Shown: positions 10,846 through 22,000 of the stretch, in pieces
Position numbering within the stretch: the first letter of the stretch is position 1
How the letters are laid out: each line of letters begins with the position of its first letter
Assembly (NCBI RefSeq): GCF_001625215.2
Contig: NC_030381.2
Coordinates: 20,795,131 to 20,859,130, forward strand
DNA: 64,000 nt
Reading direction: 5' to 3'
DNA from: Daucus carota subsp. sativus
Lineage: Eukaryota > Streptophyta > Magnoliopsida > Apiales > Apiaceae
Notes under the pieces: generated by a model
Told to the model about the DNA's origin: nothing
Database searches by the model: none
What the model saw: the letters and a program-made list of their open reading frames with translations, nothing else
Made by a program: the position numbers and the translations under genes

Positions 10846-11533
10846 TAGAGATGGCAATTTGTACCGAACCGATGGATACCCGATCCGTACCGATCTGATT
10901 GGGTTTTACCGAACCCGAATATTTCGGGTTTCGGTTCGGGTTCGGGTTTAATTTTTAAACCCGAACTATTTTCGGGTCGGGTTCGGGTTTATGGCATACC
11001 GTTTCGAACCCGACCCGAAAACCCGAAAACCGTTTAAACCGAACCCGAATCCGACCCGAAACCCGTGTATGTGTGTGTGTATATATATCTGATTAGCTCG
11101 CTTCATTACACTCTTTAGTTTCCAGACCTATATTACAATACAAAGCCTAGATCAGAGGCAGCAACGTGACTTTGTTCTTCAATCATCTACGAAGTAAACT
11201 ACATTGTTGCTGGTTCTGCAGATAGGTGATGTTACTGCCTTGCAAAATATTGGGCCATATGATTTTATAGTGATTATATATCATGATTTGCTTTGAAATA
11301 TTCAAAATTTGTAATATTTTTATTTTAAACTAATGAATCTTGAATTTTTATTTTTTTAAATAATTATATTTTCGGGTTTCGGGTTAACCCTAACCCGAAC
11401 CTGAATAAAACCCGATGGGTTCGGGTTCGGGTTTACATAGTTCGGGTTTTTCGGGTTCGGGTTTATAATATAAAATCGGGTTCGGGTTTGGTTTTTACAA
11501 AACCCGTTTCGACCGACCCGTTTGCCATCCCTA
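10846..11533. mobile_element. Non-autonomous hAT-like element with CGGGTT subterminal repeats
   Basis: The ends are inverted (TAGAGATGGCAA at the left, TTGCCATCCCTA at the right). Both subterminal regions are packed with 'cgggttcgggtt' or its complement 'aacccgaacccg', the usual look of this hAT group. The middle (about 11060-11330) is unrelated AT-rich sequence without a transposase. An 8-bp target duplication could not be matched cleanly, so the edges may be off by a base or two. Confidence 0.75.
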
Positions 11534-11717
11534 TGATGCTAAAATTCACTTTCAAAGTTCCTAAACAATCACCATAATACAACGCAAAAATATTGCGTCA
11601 CAATGTCCTATTTTATTTATAAAAGAAGAGACTATGGAATATAGAACTTGCAAATATAAGAGAAGGGTTATATATTCCTATACATCTTTATCATTATAAA
11701 TAATGTTAAGTTGTCAA

Positions 11718-11903
11718 CACTCCAAGAAAACACGGAAATTCCAACCAAATTTACCAACAAAATCTTTTCGGGTTGCAGTTTCCCAACGGAATGGTGACTA
11801 ATTTCCCATTGATAATTTTGTTGGCACTTCATTTTAGCAACGGGAATTTGAATTTACCAACGGAAAATTTCGTTGGAGATATCAGTTTAGTTTTCTTGTA
11901 GTG
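11718..11903. mobile_element. Small CACTA-type MITE with 3-bp target duplication
   Basis: Left end CACTCCAAGAAAAC and right end GTTTTCTTGTAGTG form a CACTA-type terminal inverted repeat. The 3-bp duplication CAA is present at 11715-11717 and 11904-11906, the expected length for CACTA. The 186-bp interior contains repeated 'ccaacgga/ttccaacgg' words and no coding capacity. Confidence 0.85.
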
Positions 11904-11906
11904 CAA

Positions 11907-13201
11907 AAGTTTCAAAAACGCTTCTGTTTTTCTCTATATCAGTGGAATTATAACCACCCTGGTTTATTATCATTGGTACTAAGTATATTAATGGATAAAA
12001 TGGTTTAGCGTGCATCAGAATGTATAGAAATGTATTGATATTGATTAACAAATTAATTTGTTATAATCAAAAAAATATTTAAATAATGAAAAGAGGAATA
12101 ACACATGAATAAATTCAACTGAAAAATAGTTGTCGAATTATAATTTTTCAAAGTATAACATATTTAATAATATATTAATACCTTATTCTTTTATTAATCG
12201 TATGAAAATACATTAACTATATTTTAATTTTAAATATTGTAAGAAAATGCGAATAGCAGTTTAAGAGATAAATCAGTTTTTCAGTTATTGAATTTTGAAT
12301 GCAACATCGTGCAAAAAATTTTCGAGAGTGCTTAGAAAGTATTTTCATGTTTAATTCGAAAGAGATAATAAGTTAATAATTAAAATTAAAAATAGAAAAG
12401 TTACGGTTATATACATGTAAAATATAAAATAAATTAAATGAATCAGGATAAAAAAATTATTGTTTAAAAATATTTTAAATTCTAATTAATTTTTACATTA
12501 CATACATAATTATATTTAAAAATACTAAATTCTGAATATAAAAGAATAAATTAAAATAGATGAAACACAAATAATTACTAAATTATGAATTTTAAATCAA
12601 AAAAGAATTATATGTTCGCCCTTGGCTGGGGCGAGCAGATTAATGGATCAAATCAATATGTTCGCCCCTGCCAGATATTTTAATATTAAATATTTTAATA
12701 AAAGATGATAATCCGTTTAAGAGATAAAGTTTTTAGTATTTGTGTTTTAAAATTGCAACACAGTACAATAAAATCTAATCTTCAGGGAGTCTTTTTATGT
12801 TTAATAAAAAAAATATAAAATAATCAATAATTACAATTTAAAAATAACCATGTGCAGGAATAGTGCCTGAATGATCATTCAAACAGGCATTCTGTGTATA
12901 TAGTAAACAGAAAAAAAACAAATAATAAGCATTCCCCGTATGTGTATATTGTATTGATTGAGCACATTCACGCGTTTTTCATATGCGTATGCCACCACCC
13001 GGCTCCCACAATTATGACAATCATCAAGGTTGCACAGTGATATTATCTTTCTGGCAATCTCTAGCAAGTAACAACATGGCCAAATATGTACACATGTGCA
13101 AACTGGATCATATTGACGATCACGTGCCAAATGACCTGTCTTCTCATAGTTCTAGCATGTCTTATCATTGGTCATTTGTATATGTCCTTGCTTAAAACAA
13201 T
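11907..13201. other. AT-rich intergenic DNA with a diverged direct repeat
   Basis: No gene is seen. Two similar segments near 12255-12355 and 12710-12800 share 'gtttaagagataaa', a following 'gcaaca(t/c)(c/a)gt(g/a)ca' and 'ttt(t/c)atgtttaat' at the same spacing, so they look like a diverged direct repeat about 455 bp apart. The open frames at 12.9-13.3 kb carry no family signal. Confidence 0.4.
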
Positions 13202-13203
13202 TA

Positions 13204-13522
13204 CTTCCTCCGTCCCATTGAATTGTATACCGTTTGTTTTTTGGGACGTCCCATCAATTGTATACTGTATACATACCAAAAACAGTAAGTTTTTATAATA
13301 TAAAAACTTAACTACACCACTACTTTCTTCCACTGCACCCACTTTATACATTAAATATTAGTAGGTCCCACCACTTTAGTCACACTACACTCATTTTATA
13401 CATTAAATATTGACGGGTCCCACCACTTCACCCACTTTTCTTACATTTCTTTACTAAATTACACTTTTTCTTAATCTCCGCGCCACTCCTCATATGTATA
13501 CTAATCAATGGGACGGAGGGAG
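13204..13522. mobile_element. Stowaway-type MITE with TA target duplication
   Basis: It begins CTTCCTCCGTCCCATTGA and ends with 'tcaatgggacggagggag', flanked by TA at 13202-13203 and 13523-13524. It is 319 bp and AT-rich, with repeated 'cccacttta/cattaaatatt' internal words and no open frame of note. Confidence 0.9.
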
Positions 13523-13524
13523 TA

Positions 13525-14079
13525 TTGCATAGCCTCAGCTAAGATCACTGTTACAGGAATACGCAAGGTATATATGCGTATTCTTTATAATTTTTAAAAT
13601 AAGTACATACGCATACATGAGATGCGTATTTGAGTGGGTAAAATGGACATCTTTTCTGGATATGGTCATTTTGGCATATGACCACTGAAAAAGAGTTATT
13701 CTTGACATTTTCTCACCATTATGCGCATATATACATATAAAATCGATTAAATGAAACAAAAACTAAAATAATATTAATATAATTAGTACTCACTGACGAC
13801 ACGAAATAAACTTTTCGTATAAGATATACTAATTAATCAATTAACATGAAATTTGAAACCACAACTGTATAAAACAGAATCAAGTTTAATGATCATAATA
13901 ACAACCGGTTCCAGAATATGTAAGCGATTTTTTTTTTCCTGACTAAATAGATTTTGACCTGATTTTTTCTGTGAGACGATAGGAATTTAAGACCGGTGGG
14001 TACTTGAAACGAGCCAGAACTAATATCTTGATGACTTAAAAAATATTTATTTATTGATTATCGTTTAGCGGGGTTCAAA
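13525..14079. other. Intergenic, nothing recognised
   Basis: AT-rich DNA between two transposons. No coding or RNA feature is seen. Confidence 0.4.
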
Positions 14080-14087
14080 TAAAAAAT

Positions 14088-14974
14088 GACTTAATTGCAC
14101 TTTACATACTTCAACTATTTTTGTTTTGCACGAAAATATCTAAATTATTATTCATGCCAGTGTGATGACTAATATATTTTTTTTAGCTGGAGAAGGAGCT
14201 CCACCTAACTTCCGTTACAACATGTTTAACACGATGATTAGATTTTAGGTTATATTACAGATTGGAATAAAATCGTAAATCAACTACCCTGAGATATCAC
14301 CCCATAGTTTCCCCAACATTTTCTCTTCACCTGCTCTCATAGTTTCCCAATTTCCCACTGACACCTAGTTGTTTGATTGTGGAAACCTTACTTGCTGAAA
14401 GCGAAGAGTTGGTTCAAACTTGAAGGAAAATTGAAGGAAGATCACGATTTTTACAAATCACGCGAAGGGCCTTCTTATATATGTTTGAATGAGTTTAAAA
14501 TGCATGTTAATTATAACTAAAATCTTAATGTGTTGTTAATATAGTGTAAACGTTGGGGATTTTCTTGTTAATGACGTTAAAGTTAACATGGTGCTTGTAT
14601 ATATATCGTTGAAGTGCTTTTTTAGGTTGAAAAATTCTGGGACTGTAGTTGTTGGTTATTAAATTTTCATGATTTTTATACTTGATTTATTGCTAGTGAC
14701 AGATTAATTTGTTTTGAATTCGAAAACTGAGTTTGGTTTGAGTTTGGAAAGACGGAGATCTGTGTATATAATATAGATATGTAGTTGTTAGAAAATAAAG
14801 TGTATCGATCTAGTCTCGTCCTGTCAAAGAGCCGTTAAGTATTTAACGGAAGTTGGACGGAGCCTCTTCATTGGTCGATAAAAAATAAACTAGTCATCAC
14901 ACTGGCATGAATAATAGTTTAATCATTTCTGTGCAAAATGAACATAATTAAGGTATGTAAAGTATAATTAAATC
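14088..14974. mobile_element. Long-TIR DNA element with 8-bp target duplication
   Basis: The left terminus GACTTAATTGCACTTTACAT is matched inversely at the right end. The inverted similarity continues inward for roughly 130 bp, including 'catgccagtgtgatgac' and 'taacttccgtta'. Perfect 8-bp duplications TAAAAAAT flank it (14080-14087 and 14975-14982). Long TIRs with an 8-9 bp duplication fit a Mutator-like non-autonomous element; hAT is less likely. The about 600-bp interior shows no transposase. Confidence 0.8.
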
Positions 14975-14982
14975 TAAAAAAT

Positions 14983-15610
14983 AATATCGATTTTAGCAGA
15001 AAATATATGAATAAAAATAAGAAAAAGCTTATTATTTTCTTGATTGAATCGTGACTTTGGCGTGGATCACCCCATGCATTCCATATTTTTATGGATTGAT
15101 ATTTTGAGTAGACAACAAGAAATTACACAAGAAAGCTACTATTCTCCCTTTAACTTCAGAAAAGGACTATTCTATGCTGTGTAAAAATGTTATGATAAAA
15201 TATACTTTGTATTTATGAGTTATGACACCTTCAACGAAAACCTTTTAATAGAATATTTCTTTTTGTTTCAAATAATTAATATTTGATTTCGACACATAAT
15301 TTTAAGTATTTCGGAATCATAATTAGAATTATTAATTTTTAGGTTTTTTTTTCCAAAACTGAAATATTAGTTTAATATATTTATTCAGAAAATGAAAATT
15401 TTTAAGTTGAATTATGTGCCAAAAAATTAGGCAGTATCTAACAACCTTTCTTTAAGCTAGTGGATGTGGTTTGGATGTAAAAAGTGGATTGTTGCTGTAG
15501 TGGCGCTGTTGACATAAAACTAGTGAAATGTGTAATCCACAGTATGGATCACAGCCAGACAGGGCTTATATATGTGATGCACAAACTCAGACTCAAACTC
15601 ATCAATAAAA
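14983..15610. promoter_or_regulatory. Upstream region of the P450 gene with a TATA-like box
   Basis: The spacer ahead of the P450 start contains 'cttatatatg' at about 15565-15574, some 40 bp before the ATG, a plausible TATA box with a short leader. The rest is AT-rich with no recognised feature. Confidence 0.45.
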
Positions 15611-15938
15611 ATGGAACTACTACTTGTCCTTGTTGCAATCACTCTTCCTCTGTTTTTGCTCCTACTTAAAAATTACAATGCCAGCAAGTCGAATCGGCAC
15701 GCACCAGGTCCCCATGGCCTCCCGTTGATCGGAAACATGCACCAGTTCGACAGCTTAAACACTCACCTCTACTTGCACCAGCTCTCCAAAGAGTATGGTC
15801 CTCTCATTTCTTTGAAGTTAGGCTCAGTTAAAATCCTAGTGGTTGCCTCTGTGAGCGCCGCGAAAGAGGTCTTCAAATTCCATGATCTTTGTTTTTCGAA
15901 TAGGCCCTCCTCAGTTGCCATCCAGAAGCTGTCTTACA

Positions 15939-16269
15939 CAGGGCCGGCTCTACAATAAGGCAAACTAAGCAGGGGCTTAGGGCCCCCAAACAAAAAAAGG
16001 GCCCCCAAATTTTTAAAACCCTTTTATATATATCTGCATACATAAATATTAATATTTGTTTCATCAAAAATTTGTTGAAAACAAACTTTTACCAAATAAT
16101 TTTAATTTTTTTAATATATTTAATTAATATAAAAAATTTGATTTATTATTTAAAAATGAGAATAATTAAGTAAAGTATCATTTTTTTTGAAAAATTCTTG
16201 AAATATAAATTATTTTTATTATGTTTCCATTAATAATATTTATCATATTTATATGAATATTTGTTCAAA

Positions 16270-16322
<53 letters not shown>

Positions 16323-16597
16323 TGAATAATTATGATGAAATTAGTGTTTGAGTTTGTCTTTTCAGTTTTCACTGTTGTGTGTACATCTATTTATAACTCT
16401 TCCTCAACGACTCGCTACTGAACTATTATAATTTTTTTTTGGTATCTTTCCCATCTTCATCGTTCAACATCCAATATTAAGATAAGGGTCTTGTATTAAT
16501 AAATTTATATTATATCAAAAAAAAATTATATATAAATATGGAAGAGCCTCATTTTTAAGTTTTGCTTAGGGCCCCAAATTTGGTTGAGCCGGCCCTG
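15939..16597. mobile_element. Non-autonomous hAT element inserted in P450 exon 1
   Basis: It begins CAGGGCCGGCTC and ends GAGCCGGCCCTG, a perfect 12-bp inverted repeat. Perfect 8-bp duplications GTCTTACA flank it (15931-15938 and 16598-16605). Both ends carry 'gggcccc(c)aaa' subterminal words. The 659-bp interior is AT-rich, has no transposase and includes a (TA)n run at about 16275-16321. Perfect duplications and inverted repeats point to a recent insertion. Confidence 0.95.
16275..16321. repeat. (TA)n microsatellite
   Basis: About 23 uninterrupted TA units inside the hAT insertion. Confidence 0.95.
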
Positions 16598-17264
16598 GTC
16601 TTACAACAAGCTAGGCTTTAGTTTCGCGCCATATGATGAGTACTGGAGGAGCATGAGGAAATTCTCTGCTCTGCATCTCTTTAGTGCTAAGAGGTTGAGG
16701 TCATTTCAACCTATTCGCGATGAAGAAATTGCACGAATGGTCAGAACGATAGGTGATGCAGCTGCAGCTGATTCCGGGGTAGTAGATTTGAGCAAAACTT
16801 TTATGACTTTGACAAGCTCGATTATATTTAGAATCACTTTTGGGAAAAGATATGATGATCAAGAAGATTGTCCAGAGGATGGGAATAATATGAGGAGTCA
16901 ATTTCATTGGCTACTTGCTGAAACTCAGGCCAACGTTGTAAGTTTCTTTCTTACAGATTATTTTCCTCTAATGGGTCGATTTCTTGATAGAGTAAGCGGT
17001 GCATGGGCTCGGTTGGAAGAGAGTTTTAGCCAAACAGATGCTTTTTATCAACAACTCATCGATGAACATCTTCATGCATCCACTGTATCTACTACTGGAG
17101 ACTGCAGCATCCTTGACATCTTGCTTGAGATGAAAAAGGATTCCCCTGTTTACACGTTTGATCACGTCAAAGCAATATTAATGGTAATCGAAATTTGTAG
17201 TTTCTGTATCAGTATTGATGATAATTATAAACTTCTGCTACTTAACAAAAAACAGAAGAAGAGA

Positions 17265-17485
17265 TATGCGCATGTTTGTTTCACAGAAGCAGCTTCTGCT
17301 TCTGGCTTCTCCTTTTCTTGACCCGTTTGTGTAAATAAGTGGAAGCACTTTTAAGAAGTTGAGAATGTTAGTTTCTCTCTCAGAGCTTCTACTTCTTTTC
17401 CAAACACTTTATTAACCTATTTATTTCTCACTACTAATCCACTTCTTTAAAGCAAAAAATCACTTTTTTTAAGCTTGCCCTTCAG
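17265..17485. repeat. MITE-like repeat in P450 intron, GTTTGG family
   Basis: The segment resembles the element at 25435-25682 in order of words: 'gtttgtgtaa(a)taagt', 'gaagcacttttaagaagtt', 'ttctacttc' and 'ccaaacacttta'. Both are rich in 'agaagc/gcttct' self-complementary pieces. No terminal repeat or target duplication could be fixed, so the borders are approximate. Confidence 0.45.
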
Positions 17486-18206
17486 TTCATGTGGTTAGTA
17501 TTCGGAAAGATAAGATTGATGAAATCTGGTTTAAGCGAATTTGTGCTAATTGCTATAGTTTTCTCTCCTCTATGTACAGAATATTATAGTTGCCGCAACA
17601 GATACAACTGCAGCAGCTATAACTTGGGCCATGACTTTGTTAATCAAGAATCCCGCATCCATGAAAAAAGTGCAACAAGAGGTTAGAGATCTAGCCCGAC
17701 AGAAAGGATTTGTCGATGAAGACGACATCCAAAAACTTGTTTATCTCAAAGCAGTCGTGAAGGAGGCGATGCGATTGCACCCCCCTGCTCCAATTCTGCA
17801 TCGAGAAACCACTGAAAAATGTGTGGTAAGTGGCTATGACATCGAAGCTAAAACATGTGTTTACGTGAACACGTATGCTATCGGAAGGGATCCTGAATGT
17901 TGGGACAATCCAGACGAGTTCTTGCCCGAAAGATTTATTGAAAGCAGTATTGATTTTAGAGGGCATGATTTTGAGCTGATACCATTCGGAGCAGGGCGGA
18001 GAATATGTCCAGGAATATCAATGGGAGCTGCTACCACAGAGCTGGTTCTTGCTAATCTTCTCTACTCTTTTGACTGGGAACTGCCTGCGGGTAAAAATAG
18101 GGAAGATATTGACATGGCCACGAAGCCTGGCTTAACCGTGCACAAGAAGAACCATCTCTGTCTTGTACCTAAAATTAGTGATCAAGTATCACGCATGCTT
18201 ATCTAA

Positions 18207-18684
18207 AGCTGTGATGCATTGTCATGGGTTGGGCCATGCAATGATGCTAGTTCCACTCATGTAATATATGGCATACAGGACTTGATTGTATCCAGAAATA
18301 ATTTGCGATAACTTCCTTAAATAATTACTTAAATAAAAATAATTTCAGCAATGTTTAACAAATATGAAATCCAGAATTTATTGGGAAAAAGCAATATGGC
18401 AACCAGAATAGACGTATTGAGGTTTAAGTCTTTACTTGGATGCTTTGCTTACCCAAATTTTTAATATTTCTTCTATGTTATTTTTCGTTTGCTGGCCTTT
18501 TTTGTATTCTGTGATTTTTTTTTTGTTTAACTACATTTTGGGTTGAGCCGGTTGTATAGCTAAAGTGGTTAATAGTTTTGATTATCCTGAAAATTTCTTA
18601 GAACATATACTCCTTTATAAGGTATCGGATATTCTAATATCTTAACATGTTACGAGATAATATTATATTTGAATATCCCACGAA
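18207..18684. other. Spacer between the P450 gene and the P450 relic
   Basis: AT-rich, containing the P450 3' flank. No other feature is seen. Confidence 0.4.
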
Positions 18685-18825
18685 ATGCTTGCTAATCTTC
18701 TCTACTCTTTTAACTGGGAATTGCCTCCTGGTATAAATAGCCAAGACTTGGACATGGACACATTGCCCGGCTTAACAGTGCACAAGAAGAATCATCTTTG
18801 TCTTGTCCCTATAATTATTGATTAA
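18685..18825 (+). pseudogene. Relic of a second P450 gene (last 46 codons)
   Basis: The reading LANLLYSFNWELPPG, then DLDMDTLPGLTVHKKNHLCL and VPIIID with a stop, matches the end of the neighbouring P450 (LANLLYSFDWELPAG ... LTVHKKNHLCLVPK) at high identity. Nothing upstream of the VLANLL point is present: no heme loop, no I-helix. This is the 3' remnant of a tandem duplicate. The open frame has stayed intact over this short piece. Confidence 0.85.
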
Positions 18826-19025
18826 CTATTGCGATCTTAAATCAATGTGTTATGCATCACCAAGTAACACTAGTGTATTCATCTTTGTTTATTTGGATTT
18901 TTATATCATCAGTATGTTTTGAGTTGCATCCTCCAATTTTCACACAAAATGGATCAACTTGCAAGCTGGAAGTCTGTAACAGAAACCATAACAAACATTT
19001 CATACATTATAGCATTTCATAAAAA

Positions 19026-22000
19026 TCAGTCACAATCCAGTCCACACACTTCAAGCACTGGACCATCTTTAGCAGCAAATGGATTGACTCGAGCCCACAT
19101 AAGGGTCAATATAGAAGCTAGCAGAATCGACCAGACCATCACTATTGTAGGCATTCTATCTTGTTTACCAAGCAATCCTTTGAGGAAGGGGTAGAGATGA
19201 GCAATGACCCAAAAGGCGAAGAATAATCTAGCAAACAAGGGACCCCAAGAAGCATAGCCATTATTTATGGCATCTGATATTCCTATGACAACTCCGATTG
19301 TGTTCAAGACCAACAGGGTTGTGGGAGGGATTAATAAAGATGTCCATTTGAATACGTAATGTTCTCCATTAGCTCCACCTCTGGATGTCAAGGTCAAGTT
19401 GGTATTGACACCAGCTAATACTCTTAGGAGACACTGAAAAAGAGCAAAGAGGTGTGATGACACGCCTCCGATCACCCAGAATTGTTCATTCCTCCACCAA
19501 TCATCTAGCCCAACACCACCCCATCGCATCTCAAGGACACTTGTCGTTGCAATGGAGATGAAGAGCGCCAAGAAAACAATGTTGGCGTAGTTGCTGATCT
19601 GTAATGTTTATGTAACATTCACGTATTAAAAATTATAATTAGCCAGTGAATGAATATTACAGAGTGTACAAGAGTCTAAAGGCCACCCTTTTTGTGTCAA
19701 TGTACTTCTCTTATTTAGTAAAATTAGACTGGCGAGGTAAATGGGAATAAATAATGCAAATTGTTGGTAAATTATAGTACCTCTGGGATGATAAATTTTC
19801 CGGTTAGAAGGCATATTGCTGGCAAAGTACAATACACTGTCAAGGGTATTGATGTCCAAGGATACACAACTGAGTTAATATATGAAAGACGTTGCAAGCA
19901 CTTCAACCGGCCTCCATACCCATACCAGATTGGACATTGTCTGCTCAGAAAGATTTCAACAGACCCCATAGCCTGCTGAAGAACCTGATTGAGGCGATCA
20001 GACAAATTAATTGGTGCAGAACCTTTGATAGCAGGCCGTTTAAGCATACAGTATACAGACCGCCAACCATGATAGTGCATCCTGAATCCTGTCAAAATGT
20101 CCTTGGTTGTAGAGCCATATATCCAGCCAACCTGGTAAGCATAAGATTAGAATATACAGAATAACATATTATCAAAAAGCTGATCAAAATTTTTATTTCT
20201 AACTCAACTACCTCTTTCCCCCAATCTGTCTTGTCTTCATAACCACCGCTGACTACATAAAGGGCTTTTCTCAATGATAACGGAGAACTGAAGTTGTGCA
20301 GAATTCCACCATCTTCCAGTTGAGTAGACTCAACAAACGTGGAAGATTGCCCAAACTTCTTCTCAAGTTCTTCTTGGGAAGTAGAGGTTAATTCCTCAGT
20401 TAGAAGTCCTGCCACAGAGTCACATAAAATTTCTTTTCAGATCACAATACTCAGATTTCATTGATAGCCTTGTAGCGAAACTCTTACCCCCTCCCCCTTG
20501 ACCACAGGTCATTTACCTAATACAACGAAAAATACGTTCTACACCAAAACAAATGACAAGTATGCCTTGACAGGGATGCTTACCCTCATTTTCTTCTTCT
20601 TCTTCTCTTTCTTCTATAGTTTCCAGGGAATGTATCTGCTTTTTAGCCTCAGTGTGCATCGGCCTCTTGTTCTTCCTGGACCTAAAACACAGAAAACGCC
20701 ATTCTGGAAAACAGTTGCATGTCATTGTTGAAGTCTTCTTCTCAACAGGAGCATCACACCCATAAAGTGCCTGTCTTCTGAAGACACACCCTGTTCCTAC
20801 GTATATCGGCCCTTGTAAACCATCTAAACCTTTCATAATAACCTGTAGGTAGCTAGGAACTTGGGTTATTTATCACGAGATAAAAAGAAAACAAATCAAA
20901 ACAAAGAGAAGAATGCACATACTTCAAAAAATACAACATTCCTATTTGAATATCTATCCTGGCAATCAATGCCATTGTATCTTTGAGGAAACTGTACATA
21001 GCAAATTTTCTTTCCTGCAGCTGGTTCCATCATGAAACACATGGCTTCTTTAAGTGCCTTGCTGTTATTAATATAGTGATCACAGTCTACATCCAAAATA
21101 TACGGAGCATTCGAGAGAATTGCTGAAACACGCACCTGCCAGATGAAACTAATATCACATAGTGAATCTAATTTTTTAAAGCAAGTTGAGAAGAAACTCA
21201 TTGCAAAAAACAGAATAGATTAAACAAGAAATGAACTTGCTATTACCAGTGAATTCATGGCTCCTGCCTTTTGGTGGTGATCGTATCCTGGTCTCTTCTC
21301 ACGGGATACATAAACCAATTTAGGCAGCTTGTTTCCCTCAATATCATTAATACCATTGTCGCCAACCATAACCTAGAAAAAGGCCACTAATCAGATATCA
21401 ATATGTGATTTCATCACATATTCCTATGGTGCATGTAAAGAGCATACATGAAGTGTATGGCTCCATATTTAGAAAGTTTTTATCAGATTGAATACTAAAT
21501 CTTCAGTATTTATACTTTTCCAACAATATAGAAACTCCTAAGGCAGTGCTATGTAACTTAAAAGACAAAGTTTTGTTATAATATAACAAATTATCACCTG
21601 GATCATTGCAGGATGGTCATGGATATTGTTTCCAGGCCATGGACTTCCATCCTGCATTGTCCAACCCTCCTCGGGAGCCTTCTCTGCTGTGGAAACCAAA
21701 CCATTTATTCGCACTTTAAATTCTTCATACTCCCTCTGCACCCAAATATGTTTAAATAGTATGTCATAAATGTGACAAATGACATGAAAGAACATGCTGA
21801 ACCTTGTAAGTACATAAGTAGTAATAACAATGAAGATAAGGCGAACCTTCATGGCACGCCTTTCCCTTGAAAAATCAGGATGGATTCTGTTCTTCAGATA
21901 ATCATTTTTCTGAGAAAAGTACCACTCTGGAGCTCGCGGCTCAATATTATACTTTTTGCAAAAAGGGACCCACTTAGTTGCAAACTGAGAAGTCTCAGAG

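Larger units (their letters stand above)
15611..18206 (+). pseudogene. CYP71/CYP83-type cytochrome P450, exon 1 interrupted by a hAT insertion
   Basis: Two exons. Exon 1 is 15611-15938 plus 16606-17183, split by a transposon; exon 2 is 17580-18206. Without the element and one target-site copy the frame is continuous (510 codons). Features in order: membrane anchor (MELLLVLVAITLPLFLLLL), proline hinge APGPHGLPLIGN, I-helix VAATDTTAAAITWA at the start of exon 2, ExxR in KEAMRLHPPAP, PERF, and heme loop FGAGRRICPG. The intron position before the I-helix and the sequence fit the CYP71 clan, nearest in style to CYP83. Such ER-bound enzymes oxidise small specialised metabolites; the substrate is unknown. 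In this haplotype the protein would stop inside the insertion after about 115 residues. The rest looks undamaged, so the loss appears recent and an intact allele may exist. Confidence 0.9.
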
